A stretch of DNA of 64,000 nt from Beaufortia kweichowensis (taxonomy: Eukaryota > Chordata > Actinopteri > Cypriniformes > Gastromyzontidae): assembly GCA_019155185.1 (NCBI GenBank), contig CM032817.1, positions 10,932,034 through 10,996,033 on the forward strand, read 5' to 3'. Below, piece after piece: positions 12,401 through 24,650 of the stretch. The translations under genes and the position numbers were made by a program. Under the pieces are notes generated by a model. That model worked only from the letters and a program-made list of their open reading frames with translations, was not told the DNA's origin and did not search any database. Each line of letters opens with the position of its first letter. Positions within the stretch are counted from its first letter, which is position 1.

Positions 12401-15400
12401 AGATGCCTCAGTGCTGTGAGTTATGATATAGCACCTCTTATCTGCCAAGACAGCACAGAAAGACCACTAACACCCCAGCAGCCACTGCCAGACTAGGATC
12501 ATGTGAACGGCTGCCATCTTGGACTGTGTCGGGCAGCTGTATGCGAGTCTCTCTGCGGCAGAGTTTCACTCGTCCTGGCACAGTCGTGATCGCTGTACAC
12601 AGAGAGGACAATAGAGGCAAAGCACAAAGACTAGTGTTGTTTTCAGAGCAAAGAGACGGGTTAAAAAAGCTGTACGGTGCTCGAAGAGGACTGGTGCTAT
12701 TTGTTGCATGACGCCTCGATAGATGCACGACAGTGTGTGATTAACCTCTTACCCCAAAGGAAAGAAAAATCACAAATAAGGTGTCTTTAATATCTCAAAG
12801 AAAGAGAAAATCATGTTTTGCTTACAGTAAGTCAGATTCTTTGTCAGATGAAAGCACAGTTGTTGAACTCAGATTTTTCTCATGATTCAAAGGCTCCAGT
12901 GATCTCACATGCGTCTCCTTTATAGTTTTAACAGGGATCTGCTTTGTACAGTCTGCTTTGTGCCAGGAGATAATTGTGAAAGGTTAACCGCAGCGAACAA
13001 ATAGAGAAGACTACTGTGAATAATGTATAATAAGCCTCATACACAGACAAGAAATCTGGTCAAACTGGATTGTGGCGAGTTAAAATGATCCACATTCTGT
13101 GCTAAAATACAAACATGAGATTCATTATAAAAAAGTTTCACATTTTTCATCAAATTCTTCCATATTGACAATAAATTGGCAGCAAACCTTGTTTTTCTGC
13201 CCCCCTGCACTCATATATTGAGTGTGATTCATAACAAAATAAATACAAAAAGATAAATTTAACAGATGAAATTACTGGGATATTACTGGGATTTTATTTT
13301 CCACATTAAATAAATAGTAAATCTGATATTATGACAGCTGTACCTCCAAGAATAGGTTATCTGAGCAATACTGTTCCAACTATTTTATTTCTATATTTTA
13401 TAGTTTTGTACTGTTCCTGTATTTGTGTATATATTTAAAGTAATTCCTCTTTTTGGAAGAATTTCTGCACAAACATCTGAAAGAAAGTTGATGCTTAAAT
13501 GAAACAGAACTAACAACATTATCAAGCCTCTCTAAAACTCTCATGTGGCTGTGTTTAATACCATTAAAAAGAATATGCACACTACACAGTACTAGTACAC
13601 AGTCTTCGTCATTGTGGATTCCAGTAACCCAATAGAAGCACGTCATCCTGAGCTACAAATACAATCAGACTGCAGGAAACTCAATACAGCCGATGAGGAT
13701 CAAACTGAGGTGTAATGTGATGAATGTCCTCACGCTGTGTTTACTTCAGTGATGTATTCATGATGCCCAAAGCTGAACGTTCAGTCCAAAGGAGCAGGAC
13801 TCACACCGGATGGTGTTTGGGTTTTTTCAAGCATTAAGAGCTTTTAAAGTCTCTGTGCTCATCCGGCCTCATGAATAAACCCCAGCTTTCTGTTTAAAAG
13901 CGACGGATTCTAAAGTCTTAAAGTGTCCCTGAAAAAAGTGTCTGAGCTTGTTTGAGAGAGAATTCAAACTTGGAGTAAAAACTGTAAACAAGAGCAACGT
14001 TAAAGACATTAAACAATATTTAATAAAACTGTTAAACAAATACGAATTTTGTAAATGGTTAGCAGGTCGTTGCTACAAACATCTGAGACAAAATTGAGAC
14101 TTAGAACTCCATTAAATCATTTGAGCAAAGAAAGAGAGAAACCTCTGAGCAAAACATTTTTCTCAAGGTACAAATGGTACGTTTACTCACAATTTTTGTA
14201 TTACGCAACCCCCTCAAAGACGTGAATCTTAGCAAAAATAATTCATAATTCCAGCTCTGTTTTGATTCTTTACCCTACAAAAACCGGAACCCAATGATCA
14301 CCCTCAAGACAGCTACTTTATGAAGCAGAAGAAATGGGTGAAAATATTCCTCCGAAGACTTTTTCCCCTTTAAGAATTTTCCTGTAATGTCTCTTTTCCT
14401 TTTAAAAATAAAAAACAAGACAAAAGGTCATCCAGAGCCTCTCAGCTTTAAGCAGAAGAGGTCAAAGTAAAACATACATTCCTGCTCTGCACGCTTTGAT
14501 TTCACAGGCCATTAAGTCGGAGTAAATTGTGGCATGTGGATGAAGGCCAAATCTGCATTAATATCTGCTTTTGCTTTTACTTGAAATCTGGTGCAAGAAA
14601 ACAACTCGAGAGGTCATTGCTCACAAGACATAATGAACTTCATCTTTTATTTTAGTATCAGCTTGTTGAAATCCTTCTATGGAGAAATAAAAATTGACAC
14701 AAATCCAAACTGTAATCATGCTTGTGGAAAATCTGTAAAAGACGCAAACATGTAAAAAAAAATAATTGTGAACATACATGTTTCTCATGCTGAGGTTTAA
14801 ACAATTTTTGACAACATGAACAGCATAGCTCAGATCATTTTCTCTTGGAAGTTATTGATAAGAACTGATCCCTTCTTAAACTTCAGAGGAGACACCATGT
14901 GAGATTTCTGATGACAAACCTGAGAAAAAGTATTTAATTTCCATTTAATCACACTGCTGTCCATTTGAGATATTTTTTTTCTGTTGCTTTCTTTCCCATG
15001 AGAAGAGTGGTCGAAAATCACGCCTCGGTTTTTATCACAGTTCATTTGACCTGCCCCGGCTCAGATTTTCTTTTTATTAGCATCTGAATGCCGTGATCAT
15101 TATGTGTGAGTATATAGGATCCACCTCTTCATCAGCGCACATTAAAGAGCACTAAGTGATTCTCAAGGCAATGAAATGTGACACTTGATGGTAATGACAG
15201 AAATCTTCGAGCTAACAGAGCCGTGCGGTCTACTCGAAAGACTTGTGGTTATTTTCATCTATTGCTGTATCTAAAGAATGCAATGTTATCAGAGGTAAAG
15301 CGCAGAGCCGGAGATCTCATTGAGTTACACATCATCTTTTATGGCTCTTTGTTGTATATTGATTGCTATTTTCTCTTTCCACACACAAGCTGCATGGCAT

Positions 15401-15574
15401 TCGTTACCATCATTAGCTTTAAGATTCCTGGCTGGTACCGTCGTAATGAAGCAGACGATTAATTACCAACAGCTCTGTTTGCTATCGATCCACCAACCCG
15501 AACCCAAGACGCAAGACACTGCAGAAATGCACAGTATTAACACAAACACACAGTCTACAAAAGACCAACAATAA

Positions 15575-15795
15575 CATCATATTTAAAAAATATAAAATAT
15601 ATATAAAATATAAGAATTATAATAATTAAATTTTTATAATTATAGGTGTATTTTTAAATATTATTATTGATTTTATTTTATACATATTTTTATATTACAT
15701 TTTTTATATTATATTTTATATTTTTTAAAACACACACACACACATATACATATATTATATTATATATAAACATATATATAATATAGTATTTTAAG
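15575..15795. repeat. AT-rich low-complexity tract with short (CA)n
   Basis: About 220 bp that is nearly all A/T (TATAAA/ATATAT words), with an internal CACACACACACA at about 15730-15742. It could be a DNA-unwinding or hard-to-assemble tract; no coding. Confidence 0.85.
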
Positions 15796-16337
15796 ACATC
15801 ATAGACGTGCCCCTGATGCACAGGTTGATCAAGGTGTGCGGCATTAATATCCTTTTGGTTCTCTTATCATACAGAACACACATCTGATTTGGTTATTAAA
15901 TATGATCTTTATGACTGACTGTCATTTTGCAGGTGATAAAATCAGATCCATTTAAACAGATGGTGTAGTCAATATCGGGTGTGTGTATGGTACATCGGTT
16001 GCTATGGTAATGAGTAAAGTGCCCATGACGGTTTCGTACATGATAGAGCAGCTGTCATGTCTGTCATGACATCTGATGTTTTTAGAAGGTCAGTTATCTA
16101 TGTTGTTTCTCATGATACACATGGCCACAAATGGTATTTAGAAACTTGACAATAGGTACCACATTAGATATAAAATATTAAATCAATGATATTGGAGCTT
16201 TACTTCAGACTAACTTCAGTGTTTCTGTGGACAGAAAGTATCCAAATGCTTTCTGTCTTTATTCTGCACAGCCTGTTTTATCATTTACAACCTGGTAAAT
16301 ATCTTCTTGTGAATGTGAATGAACTTTAACATTATAA

Positions 16338-16754
16338 ATGCAGCAGAAGCTTTTACTAAGAGCACATGTCACACCTCTCCTCATCTCTCTCCATTGGCTA
16401 CCGGTGGCTGCCCGCATTAAATTTAAATCATTAATGCTGACATTTAAAACCATCACAAGTTCTGCACCCTCATACTTTAACTCTCTTCTACACACCTACA
16501 ACCCATCCAGAACCCTACGCTCAACCCATCCAGAACCCTACGCTCAACCCATCCAGAACCCTAAACAACCCATCCAGAACCCTCGACTGGTGGTACCATC
16601 ACAGAAAGGCACTAAATCTCTCTCTTGCTCTTTCTCCTTCTCTGTTCCCGGCTTATGGAATAATCTCCCTAACGCAATCCATTCTGCCACATCCCTCACC
16701 TCCTTTAAGAAACAACTAAAAACACACCTCTTCCACAAACACCTGACATCATAA
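16338..16754 (+). pseudogene. LINE ORF2 C-terminal fragment
   Basis: This is the coding remnant of the truncated element: the 138-codon frame ends in TCATAA. The first ATG is incidental, because the full ORF2 would extend about 2.5 kb upstream in an intact copy. The frame contains a small tandem expansion (16497-16585) that was tolerated without a stop. It is not expected to make protein from its own promoter. Confidence 0.75.
16497..16585 (+). repeat. Minisatellite of ~23 bp inside the LINE frame
   Basis: Four copies of AACCCATCCAGAACCCT, with spacers giving periods of 23, 23 and 21 bp. Because 23 is not a multiple of 3, successive copies are read in different frames (HPEP versus QPIQNP), yet the frame downstream is the correct LINE frame. 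Confidence 0.85.
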
Positions 16755-16942
16755 TACAAAAAAACCCCTCTTTTCTTTCCTCTACAGGTATTTATCTAGC
16801 ACTGCAAAACATTGTAAACTCAGTAAAGCACTTCTTAGCACTATTGTTGCCGCTTTTGATGTGTCGCTTCATTGTCTCCTAATATTGTAAGTCGCTTTGG
16901 ATAAAAGCATCAGCTAAATGCCTAAATGTAAATGTAAATGTA

Positions 16943-18030
16943 CTTCCCGAGGGCCACTGAAGACCTCTTAATAGTTTTTAACTTAAACTATATTGGACTC
17001 CAGGGTTCATAACACCCAACATTACTTTTAAATGACTGGACATTGTTGGCATGTCCTCACAGAAACCTATGACCAATGGTCAAATGAACGGTCACACACT
17101 TCTCACAACACAGAAACAATCAGACTTTTGGGATTAAACAAAAGCAGGGGTAAAATACCATGAGTTTTCTATCTTGTGTTTCTCAGTTTGGCATTTCAGG
17201 ACATTAAATTTCAGCTTCTCTTGAGCACAAGCACATCTCTCCGTTATCATAAAAACTGCAAAAGGCAAATGGTTGTGATTACAACATTTATAAAGATAAG
17301 AAGCAAAGCGATTTAACATTTCAGCAATGCTTATTCCAACTTTGAGGCCGTGTGGATTTTAAATGCAGTCTCTCTTATACGTGACATTTTCCACATTATT
17401 TCAAATCTCTTGTGTTTTATTGCAGGCACATTGTAAGTGATCTGAGCCACAAATCAATCATTGTGGAATATTATTCTGTCAGGCGTTTCTTCAACCTTTC
17501 ATTACAGTAAGTGAAGGGGCCGCGTGCTGTTAGAAACTGCTGGATTGCGACAGGTTTTGCATATGTTTAAATGAGCAAGAATCCATCACGTCTGTGGCTT
17601 TTAAAAGCTTGTTAAACCTACACGAATAAAAGGATCATGAGAGACTCAGACTGCCAGTAAAAGGTCTTCAGTACCAGATTTCTGATTTCTTTAACATTTA
17701 GCCAGCAAGTTTGGACATCAGAGGTAAAAGAAACAGCTACCTTCTAAGACTCCTTATTTTGGGCAAATAACAAAACACTAAAAAACATTTTTTTATTTAA
17801 TATTTGTCCATTCACATAACAAATACATAGTCTTCACATATAATTTATATAAACCATACAATGAAGATCTGACATTTACATATTGCTTTACATTTGATCA
17901 TATACTGTTAAAATTAGTAATCTTAGTAATCTTTAGGACAACTTATGTCTAAAACAACTAAAATTAAGATATGATTAGAAATAAAAGATTTTTGTTATTG
18001 CATTGGTTGTGCTCGTACCACGTTGAACAA
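16943..18030. other. Non-coding, AT-rich
   Basis: Nothing recognisable apart from ordinary AT-rich sequence; no exon, promoter or repeat end was identified. Confidence 0.5.
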
Positions 18031-18990
18031 TATGTTGAACTTTAAGTTTTTTTGTCGTCCTGTGTAAAGGTGATGTTTTTCATTGTCATATCTTCAGGGA
18101 GAATATGTTGAAATGTCCACTGGCATTCGGCATGGAGGTCATCCAGTTCCCATGGGCAGATTTGTTGACTTCTGGGCCCGCGTCCAACATCCTCAGCAGA
18201 TGGGAGGACCGCTCCTGCTTGTGACCAGTTGGACGGACCTTTCACGAGGTCTAAAGATCAATCATCGCTGTGTTTCATATGATAAACACAGCGTGCCTCT
18301 ACACCGACTCTGTGAGGCATTTAAATGTCTCCCTTTTTTCTCTCCTCGGGGCATCTAGTGCTGGACGACGCCCAGCGGCGTGAAGCTCGACAGCAGCTTA
18401 GCACAGATACGGATAGAGCGCTAATGATTCTCCTCCTGCCCACACAGAGCCTGCCGTCTCATTAGCATTCACTTCACACACACTTTCTACCACCCAGCGA
18501 GACTCGGCGAGCAGACACGGGTCCCACACAGCTCGTACAACACCTTCTCAGCGGCCACATTTACAAGCGTTTCCTTCTCCCCTAGTCATCCATTCACACC
18601 TTTTAGCAGGTGCCAGAAACTGTGGCTTCATTTAGCGCCTCCATTCACATTTCCGTACACGCAGCCGTTAGAGACGTCTCTCCTTAACACGGCATTATTT
18701 TTCTTCCTGATTTAATTGCAGTGGCACGGAGAGATGCTGCGTGTTCTTTCAGCTAACAAGTTTCTTCATGAATGAGCAGTAACTGGAAGCTTACATGCGG
18801 CGCGATTATGCTGAATTGTTCCTGGAGGGGGGCGAGCGCCGGAGAGCGACCTGCACCTGAGCGATGTGCCGGATAAGGAGACGACACTGTCTGCATCTCA
18901 TCTTTCCAAAAAAAGCCCAAAAGAGTCAACACATAATTTACAGGTGATTTTATGAAATAGACAGACTCTGTTTTTAAGCTCATTTGTGTA
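18031..18990. promoter_or_regulatory. Candidate conserved non-coding / CpG-containing block
   Basis: This block is clearly less AT-rich than its flanks, with many CpGs between about 18360 and 18900 (GACGACGCCCAGCGGCGTG, GGGGGCGAGCGCCGGAGAGC). Frames on either strand are short (at most about 91 codons) and show no known domain, so a protein-coding exon is not supported. It contains a perfect 10-bp inverted repeat (18266-18275 / 18284-18293). A distal enhancer, unmethylated island or lncRNA promoter would fit; none is shown. Confidence 0.35.
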
Positions 18991-19544
18991 ATGTGCTGAC
19001 CCTTCTTTACAGATTTATATCACCACAGATCTCAAGACATGGCAGATGAAGCTCACCCCCAGCGCCGTGGTCCTTCAGGTTTTTTGTAGGAATGGTTTGG
19101 GCGTCTCGAGAGCTCAAAGGTCCTTCAGGATTTGGAGAATGGTGCACCTGAGAAAAATTACACGGTGCTCAACGTTGAGTAGCGGAAATTGCTCGCCGTG
19201 TTCCTCCCTGAAGTACTTCTCCAAGACTTTTGTGCTCAAACATGGCAGTTTACACAGTCGAAGGGTAAATATGAATGTGTGTTTCCGTGCCCTGTTGTAG
19301 CCCTCGGGCATTACGCTGGCATTTGCTCACCGGGTTACTGGCCGTTAGCATTCTACTTCTTATTAGCATGTATTGACCCTCTTTTGCTCGGTGGAATTCA
19401 GTCACACCATGCAATGCATGCCGATGCAAAAGTATGTTTTTTTAATGTTTAGATTAGTATTTTTACAAGACAATGGGTGAAAAAATTAATAGAAAGAGAC
19501 CAGAGATGCGTAGAGACTGATAGAAAACTTTTTGGACTGCATAA

Positions 19545-19634
19545 AGCAACCACTCAGAGCATCATAGCAACACTTTAAAAGCACTCAGAACACCTTGGCA
19601 ACACCCTAACAACCATCTAAAGCATCCTAACACC
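19545..19634 (-). repeat. Dispersed GTTGCTAGGGTG-type repeat, copy 2
   Basis: On the plus strand it reads GCAACACTTT, GGCAACACCCTAACAACCAT and similar, the reverse complement of the family at 9378-9450. Confidence 0.6.
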
Positions 19635-19750
19635 ACAATCTGGTTTGGTAAGAAAGAAAGGCCAAAGCACACAAACAAACTCAAATCAGATGTCTTCTAG
19701 TCAGAATGTTGGGTGGGTGAAGATCTGACAGCTCACAGTGTGGTTTCCCT

Positions 19751-19775
19751 GTGTGTGTGTGTGTGTGTGTGTGTG
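19751..19775. repeat. (GT)n microsatellite
   Basis: About 12 GT units. Confidence 0.93.
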
Positions 19776-20450
19776 CGGTTATCATACCTCCATCTCTCTG
19801 CAGGACACTGTGGTATCTTTACAGAGCAACGTCACTCTTATTGGCCATCACATCATGTCCCACTGAGCAGATGCGTCTCTGTTGCCCTCCGTCCTTGGGT
19901 CAGAAAGCATCTCTCTCCTACCTGTGCTTCTCTCACACCTCACAGGACACAAGCTCTCTGATCTGGATCCTTCAGACATGCTAATACCCTTTCCCTGTGG
20001 GCAAAAAGAAAACAACAATTTAAAATGTGTGCATCTTCATATCAGCTCATACAGACTTATGTTTTATGCAAAAGAAAATGTTGTCATTCATTTTACATAA
20101 GAAGAAGACAAAAATAATACATTAAATATTTTCTGTACTATTAAAACAAGGGCTTGATGTACTTGCTCTCATGTTGCTTTAAAACTATATTCTGTTATGG
20201 TTTTAAACACAAAAGGCAAATCATCATTTTCACCTACTCAACTGTGTTCTGTCAAGCTGTTTCAAAACACCATGAAAGTCCTTCACACAACACGCAAGGA
20301 CTCTTCTGAAGACAAATGACAGCTTTGTGCAAAGAAGCTTTCTAAGAAATACAGAGTCACACAAACTACTTTTAGATCTACATTTACCACATGTAAATGA
20401 CTTAAGACTTTTTATACTTTTATGAACTGTTGGGCAGAAATCTTTAGTCC

Positions 20451-20713
20451 CACACTCTAAAACAGGATGTGTTATTTTTAACAAATTTTTTGTGTTATGC
20501 TGTTTAACACATAATGTGTCATTTTGTGTTAAATACATAAAAGGGACAACACATGCTGAGTTGAAAGTAACACAAGTTGAGTTAAAAGTAACACAAAATG
20601 TGTTGTTTTTAAATTAACACAAAGATGTGTCTAGTTAGGGACAACACATCTGTGAGTTGTCCCTAACCAGACACATCTTGTGTTGTTTTTAACACATCTG
20701 TTTTTAGAGTGCA
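20451..20713. mobile_element. Palindromic MITE with CACTCTAAAAACAG ends
   Basis: The left end ACACTCTAAAACAGGATGTG and the inverted right end (minus strand GCACTCTAAAAACAGATGTG) are terminal inverted repeats. The interior is built from AACACA/TGTGTT words and a near-perfect 24-bp hairpin (20622-20679). It has no coding potential and is a non-autonomous DNA element about 260 bp long. Confidence 0.75.
20622..20679 (+). repeat. 24-bp stem, 10-nt loop hairpin within MITE
   Basis: Arm 20622-20645 pairs with 20656-20679 with a single mismatch (CTAGTTAGG versus the complement of CCTAACCAG), around the loop ACATCTGTGA. Confidence 0.85.
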
Positions 20714-21040
20714 TCACATACAAAATTATTAAACACATTTCTCATCAACAAGCCACGATTCAAGGTATCATTCATATATGTGGCTTGTTCAAATCCTTAA
20801 AGTATGAGCAATAATAATAAATACTAATACTAATAAAAACTATTTTTCTAACATGCACACAACATTACATTTTAAAGGATTTCCACTGTATCCAAAACAC
20901 ATTACGGTAACATTGTCAAGAACTCCATGATAACACCTTTGAGATGGCAATGATGCCAGCAGGAACCTGGCACTGATGTTGGCTGTCTGCTCGCTGTCCC
21001 ACGATGCACCTGTTGGGGCTGTAATAGAGTTGTGGGGGGA

Positions 21041-21044
<4 letters not shown>

Positions 21045-21124
<80 letters not shown>
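21045..21124. repeat. (GA)n microsatellite
   Basis: About 40 near-perfect GA units forming an 80-bp purine-only strand. Repeated RE/ER or SL frames through it are artefacts. Confidence 0.97.
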
Positions 21125-21127
<3 letters not shown>

Positions 21128-23626
21128 CCTCTTTGCTAAAGCTGGAAAGCAACACTTGATGTGAGAGAGGTCATTATTAACCACTCTTGCTGATTTCTGT
21201 GCCATAAAAGCGTGCAAAAGGACATTGCTGATTTAATTTGCTTGAAAAAGACACAGCGCTTGTTCCAGATGGCTATTTATAAGTCTAGGTCACAGGAGAT
21301 AGTGTATGTCTCCTTTTGTCTCCGAGTCTGAACATAACATATTTGTTCTTCATTTCTGTTCCTGTGGCCAGATATTTTAAAACGATCTGGACCTTTCTGC
21401 CAAGTAACTTGACCTTGAATATAAGGCAGAGGAGATTAAAACAGTTCCACTGAAGCTTGTGTACATGCTTGTGAAATACTTCCTGACCTTTGCGTGTAGT
21501 TGGAGGATGTGGACAACAGGGAGCCAGAGGGTTTGCTTTCTTTCTCAATTGGAAATGAATGCTGGTGTCTTTATTGTTACATGCATGATGATCTGATAAT
21601 ACAATCTTTGCTAAAGGATCTACACTGTGATCTCACAAAGCCATCCTGCATTCCAGGTAATGTTTGTTTTGCATTAAATCAAATGCACAATCTTTACACA
21701 TACTGCAGTAGAGATCTGTTACTGTCTGTAAATCATCTCTCTCAGCTGAAGTTCACGCAGGTCACAGCGTCTGCATCTGCTTTCCAAACCTGATGCGGTT
21801 CAAACTCAATCACTTCTCCCTTCATTACTCACGCATACAAATCTTGTTCATAAATTAGTTTCTGTTTAAGTCTACACGTGTAATCAGCTTTCACAAATTA
21901 CAACAATTGACCCAGCAGCTGTGTATGGATGCTAGCGTTTCATTGGATCTTTATTGCTTTTCTCGTAAAAAAGGGGGAACATAATTAAATCTAAACAAAG
22001 CATACAGTTTAACAACTGTTTTATATAGTCTGTATTTTTTAACTCAACTATACACTTTAATAACATCTATCTGACTTTAAAGTGTCTTTTTCTGGTTTGT
22101 AGTCAAATGCATTTTTATATTCTACATTATCATTAAAAACCAGTAAATACTCTCATAGTCAACATCCAATGCTACCGTCCAAACTAAAAGCATTATCGTA
22201 TAAGTGCTGAAGTGGATTCAACGATTCAACCGGCCTTGTGCCAAACATCCCCGCAGATGAAGTGGTTTATAAAACTCAGAAGGTGTTTGTAATGGAACGA
22301 TTCAAGCCACTGGAGATATACAGCGAAGTTCTTCCCGGCCTCGGGCCAGTCAATGATTTCTGTGTTTTATATTGATCGTCTCTGGTCTCACACCCTGCGT
22401 CAGCACGGCCTGCAGGAATGTAGCCAACCCGCCGCCAAACACACAACTCATTGTCTTTTTACTGCATCTATAGACTAATTCAAAATGTTGCTGTTGGTGC
22501 AAATAAAAGTGTAGCAGTACAAGAAACTGAAATGCTACAACAAGGGGACATATCATGGACAACCAGAGTGTTTAATATACTATAAAACCACATGTACTTC
22601 ACCATTTAACTAACCTCCTGAAGTCCAGTTTCCAGTTTGTCTGCTCACAATAAACGCAAAAATGTTTTTTCAACATTTTAGATCCTACTGTGGGTGGTAA
22701 TTTCATTTTTGGGTGAACTATTCACCCAATTCACCCACCACTATTTTTATTCAAAATGTGTAATAGCATGAGTGTGTTTGAGAAATAATGAAAAGCATTT
22801 GCCATCTACAAACATCTATGTGAATCTGTGTGCATTTCCTGTGGGAAGGTCATTCCCATCATGGGGGCGGGGCTTAACATTGTTCTCACAGACATCTCAC
22901 TTACACCAGTGACCAAAGGTCATTGTATCCCACAATAAGATAGAAGATTTTTCTCTGAAAGAATTGCTCTTTATCTACACTGTGTTGCTCAAGATGATTG
23001 TAAAATATATGTGAGTGTTTTTAGCTGTACTTGACTCAAGCTAACAAATATATAGCAGATTTGCTCTTATAAAATCTACATGCACATACTATATGCACTA
23101 GAAATAAAAATTAAGAGTTTATACATGGGTAGGAAATGGTTTGTCATATTTTGTATGGTTGACATTGAAGCTTGCGCATCCAATTAAACCTTCCAATTAA
23201 ACTCATTTGTCATTTGGCAGATGTTTGCCAAATCGTGCAGACGCAGATGTCAACATGGTTAGGTTGCATGACATTATGCCCTTATACTACTGTATGAATG
23301 CATGACGCTCAGGATTTCTGCATCACGCACTTTGATGCCAGTGGTTGCCATACCTGAACTGGAACAGAGATGATGCATTAAAAATGTGCAGTAGGGGAGG
23401 CTGTTTGTTCAAACAATCATGCCATTGCCTAAAGCAGTCGACGCTGGTGTTGGTTTAGGCATGAAGGATGTGTCTGCCTCCCTCCGAGTCCTGCAGCGTT
23501 TCAGGCCAAACAGGAATAATTGCACAAAGCAACATTGGTTTGACACAACAGATGGCCGTGTTTGTAAATGTTTGCGTATGAGCATGTGTGTGCAGCATTT
23601 GTTTTCAACTGCATTGTGCTGACACA

Positions 23627-23735
23627 CTTTAAGGAAATAGTTCACCCAAAAGTCAAATCATCATTTACACATTCCTGTTCCAAACCTACCGGACTGACTG
23701 ACTTCTGTGAAACTCAATGGGAGTTTGATTTCTAT
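23627..23735. mobile_element. MITE left-end fragment
   Basis: It reads TTTAAGGAAATAGTTCACCC, continues AAAAGTCAAATCATCATTTACAC, then TTCCAAACCTACCGGACTGAC. This follows the left half of the common cyprinid element opening TTAAAGG...GTTCACCCAAAA; the right half is missing. Confidence 0.65.
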
Positions 23736-24419
23736 GCTGATAAAAATGTATTTCTTAAATAGATTGTAAGCAAGTTAGAATAAAAACAACTGCTTTTAAG
23801 CAGGATAATATTTTGTGTTTCATGACATAAGAGTGAATAAATGATAATTATGTGGTGTTTGTCTCTATATTGAATAGTCTGAATCCATTATAGTTCTGCT
23901 GATGTGTTTGTGTGTATTTTAAAATCTGACCCAGATCTTTCAGGTTTGGCTGGAGAAGGTCTTGCTTCCTCTTATGGAGAAAATACAGCTCTCTGCTCTC
24001 CTAATTTTAGTTCATTCTCTCTCCACTCCAAACATCACCTATAGAAAATACAAATCACACACAAGATCTCTTAATACCTTAATTACTTCTCATAGACAGC
24101 AACGAAATTTAATAAAGAGGAGACTCATTAAAATTACCTAGAAACATGACTCATTGAAACCTCCATTAGGTCCCACGACCAATGAGGAGTAATAACTGAG
24201 CAAAGAGTTTATCTCCAGGAAAAACGCACTGCATTCCTGTTCAAAATATTAACCGAAAGTTGCCTCATCTTCACATACTGTAATAGAGTATAGGGTTACA
24301 TTTTTTTACATTTTAAGATGACACTTACAGATGGTGTTTACAAATACCTACCATAGGCATTGTGTGGTTCCTTCCTGAAATGTAACACAACTAGATTTTA
24401 TCTGAAAAATATGTCTGTA

Positions 24420-24650
24420 AATGCAGTACAAGCCACAAGAAAAAATACTGCAGAAAACTTTACTGTAGTTAACTGTAACACAATTCCATGAACTACAGTA
24501 TTTTTAACCATATTATAGTAAATATTAAAGTACAATACATTATTTTCTATAGTTTATCAATTTACTACAGTAATACTACAGAATACTACTATATTACAGT
24601 ATACCATCATATATTACAGTAAATACAATTAATACTTAATATATGTTTAT
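24420..24650. mobile_element. CTACAGTA-rich palindromic repeat (probable MITE)
   Basis: It is dense in ACTGTAGTTAACTGTAACA and the inverted TTTACTACAGTAATACTACA words over about 230 bp, consistent with a self-complementary non-autonomous transposon. Boundaries are uncertain. Confidence 0.45.

Larger units (their letters stand above)
6464..15574. other. Gene desert segment, non-coding
   Basis: About 9 kb with no convincing exon. It holds simple repeats at 8465-8488 (poly-T), 8681-8699 (GT) and 9234-9270 (CT), and a dispersed GTTGCTAGGGTG-type repeat near 9378-9450. Isolated frames, such as 117 codons at 7610-7963, lack known motifs and have the composition of AT-rich noise. Confidence 0.55.
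16335..16942 (+). mobile_element. 5'-truncated L2/CR1-type LINE, 3' end
   Basis: The open frame 16338-16754 (138 codons) matches the C-terminal end of L2-type non-LTR retrotransposon ORF2. Landmarks are HVTPLLISLHWLPVAARIKF, a later LVVP, then GLWNNLPNAI and SFKKQLKTHLF. The untranslated tail carries TAAGTCGCTTTGGATAAAAG followed by CTAAATG-type units (16912-16942), the classic L2 3' terminus. The reverse-transcriptase core is absent, so it is a dead 5'-truncated insertion on the plus strand. The frame carries no stop, which suggests a fairly young copy. Confidence 0.85.

Noticed and set aside
22912..22924. TGACCAAAGGTCA as an oestrogen response element
   Set aside because: Half-sites are everted, not inverted as in GGTCAnnnTGACC; likely fortuitous.
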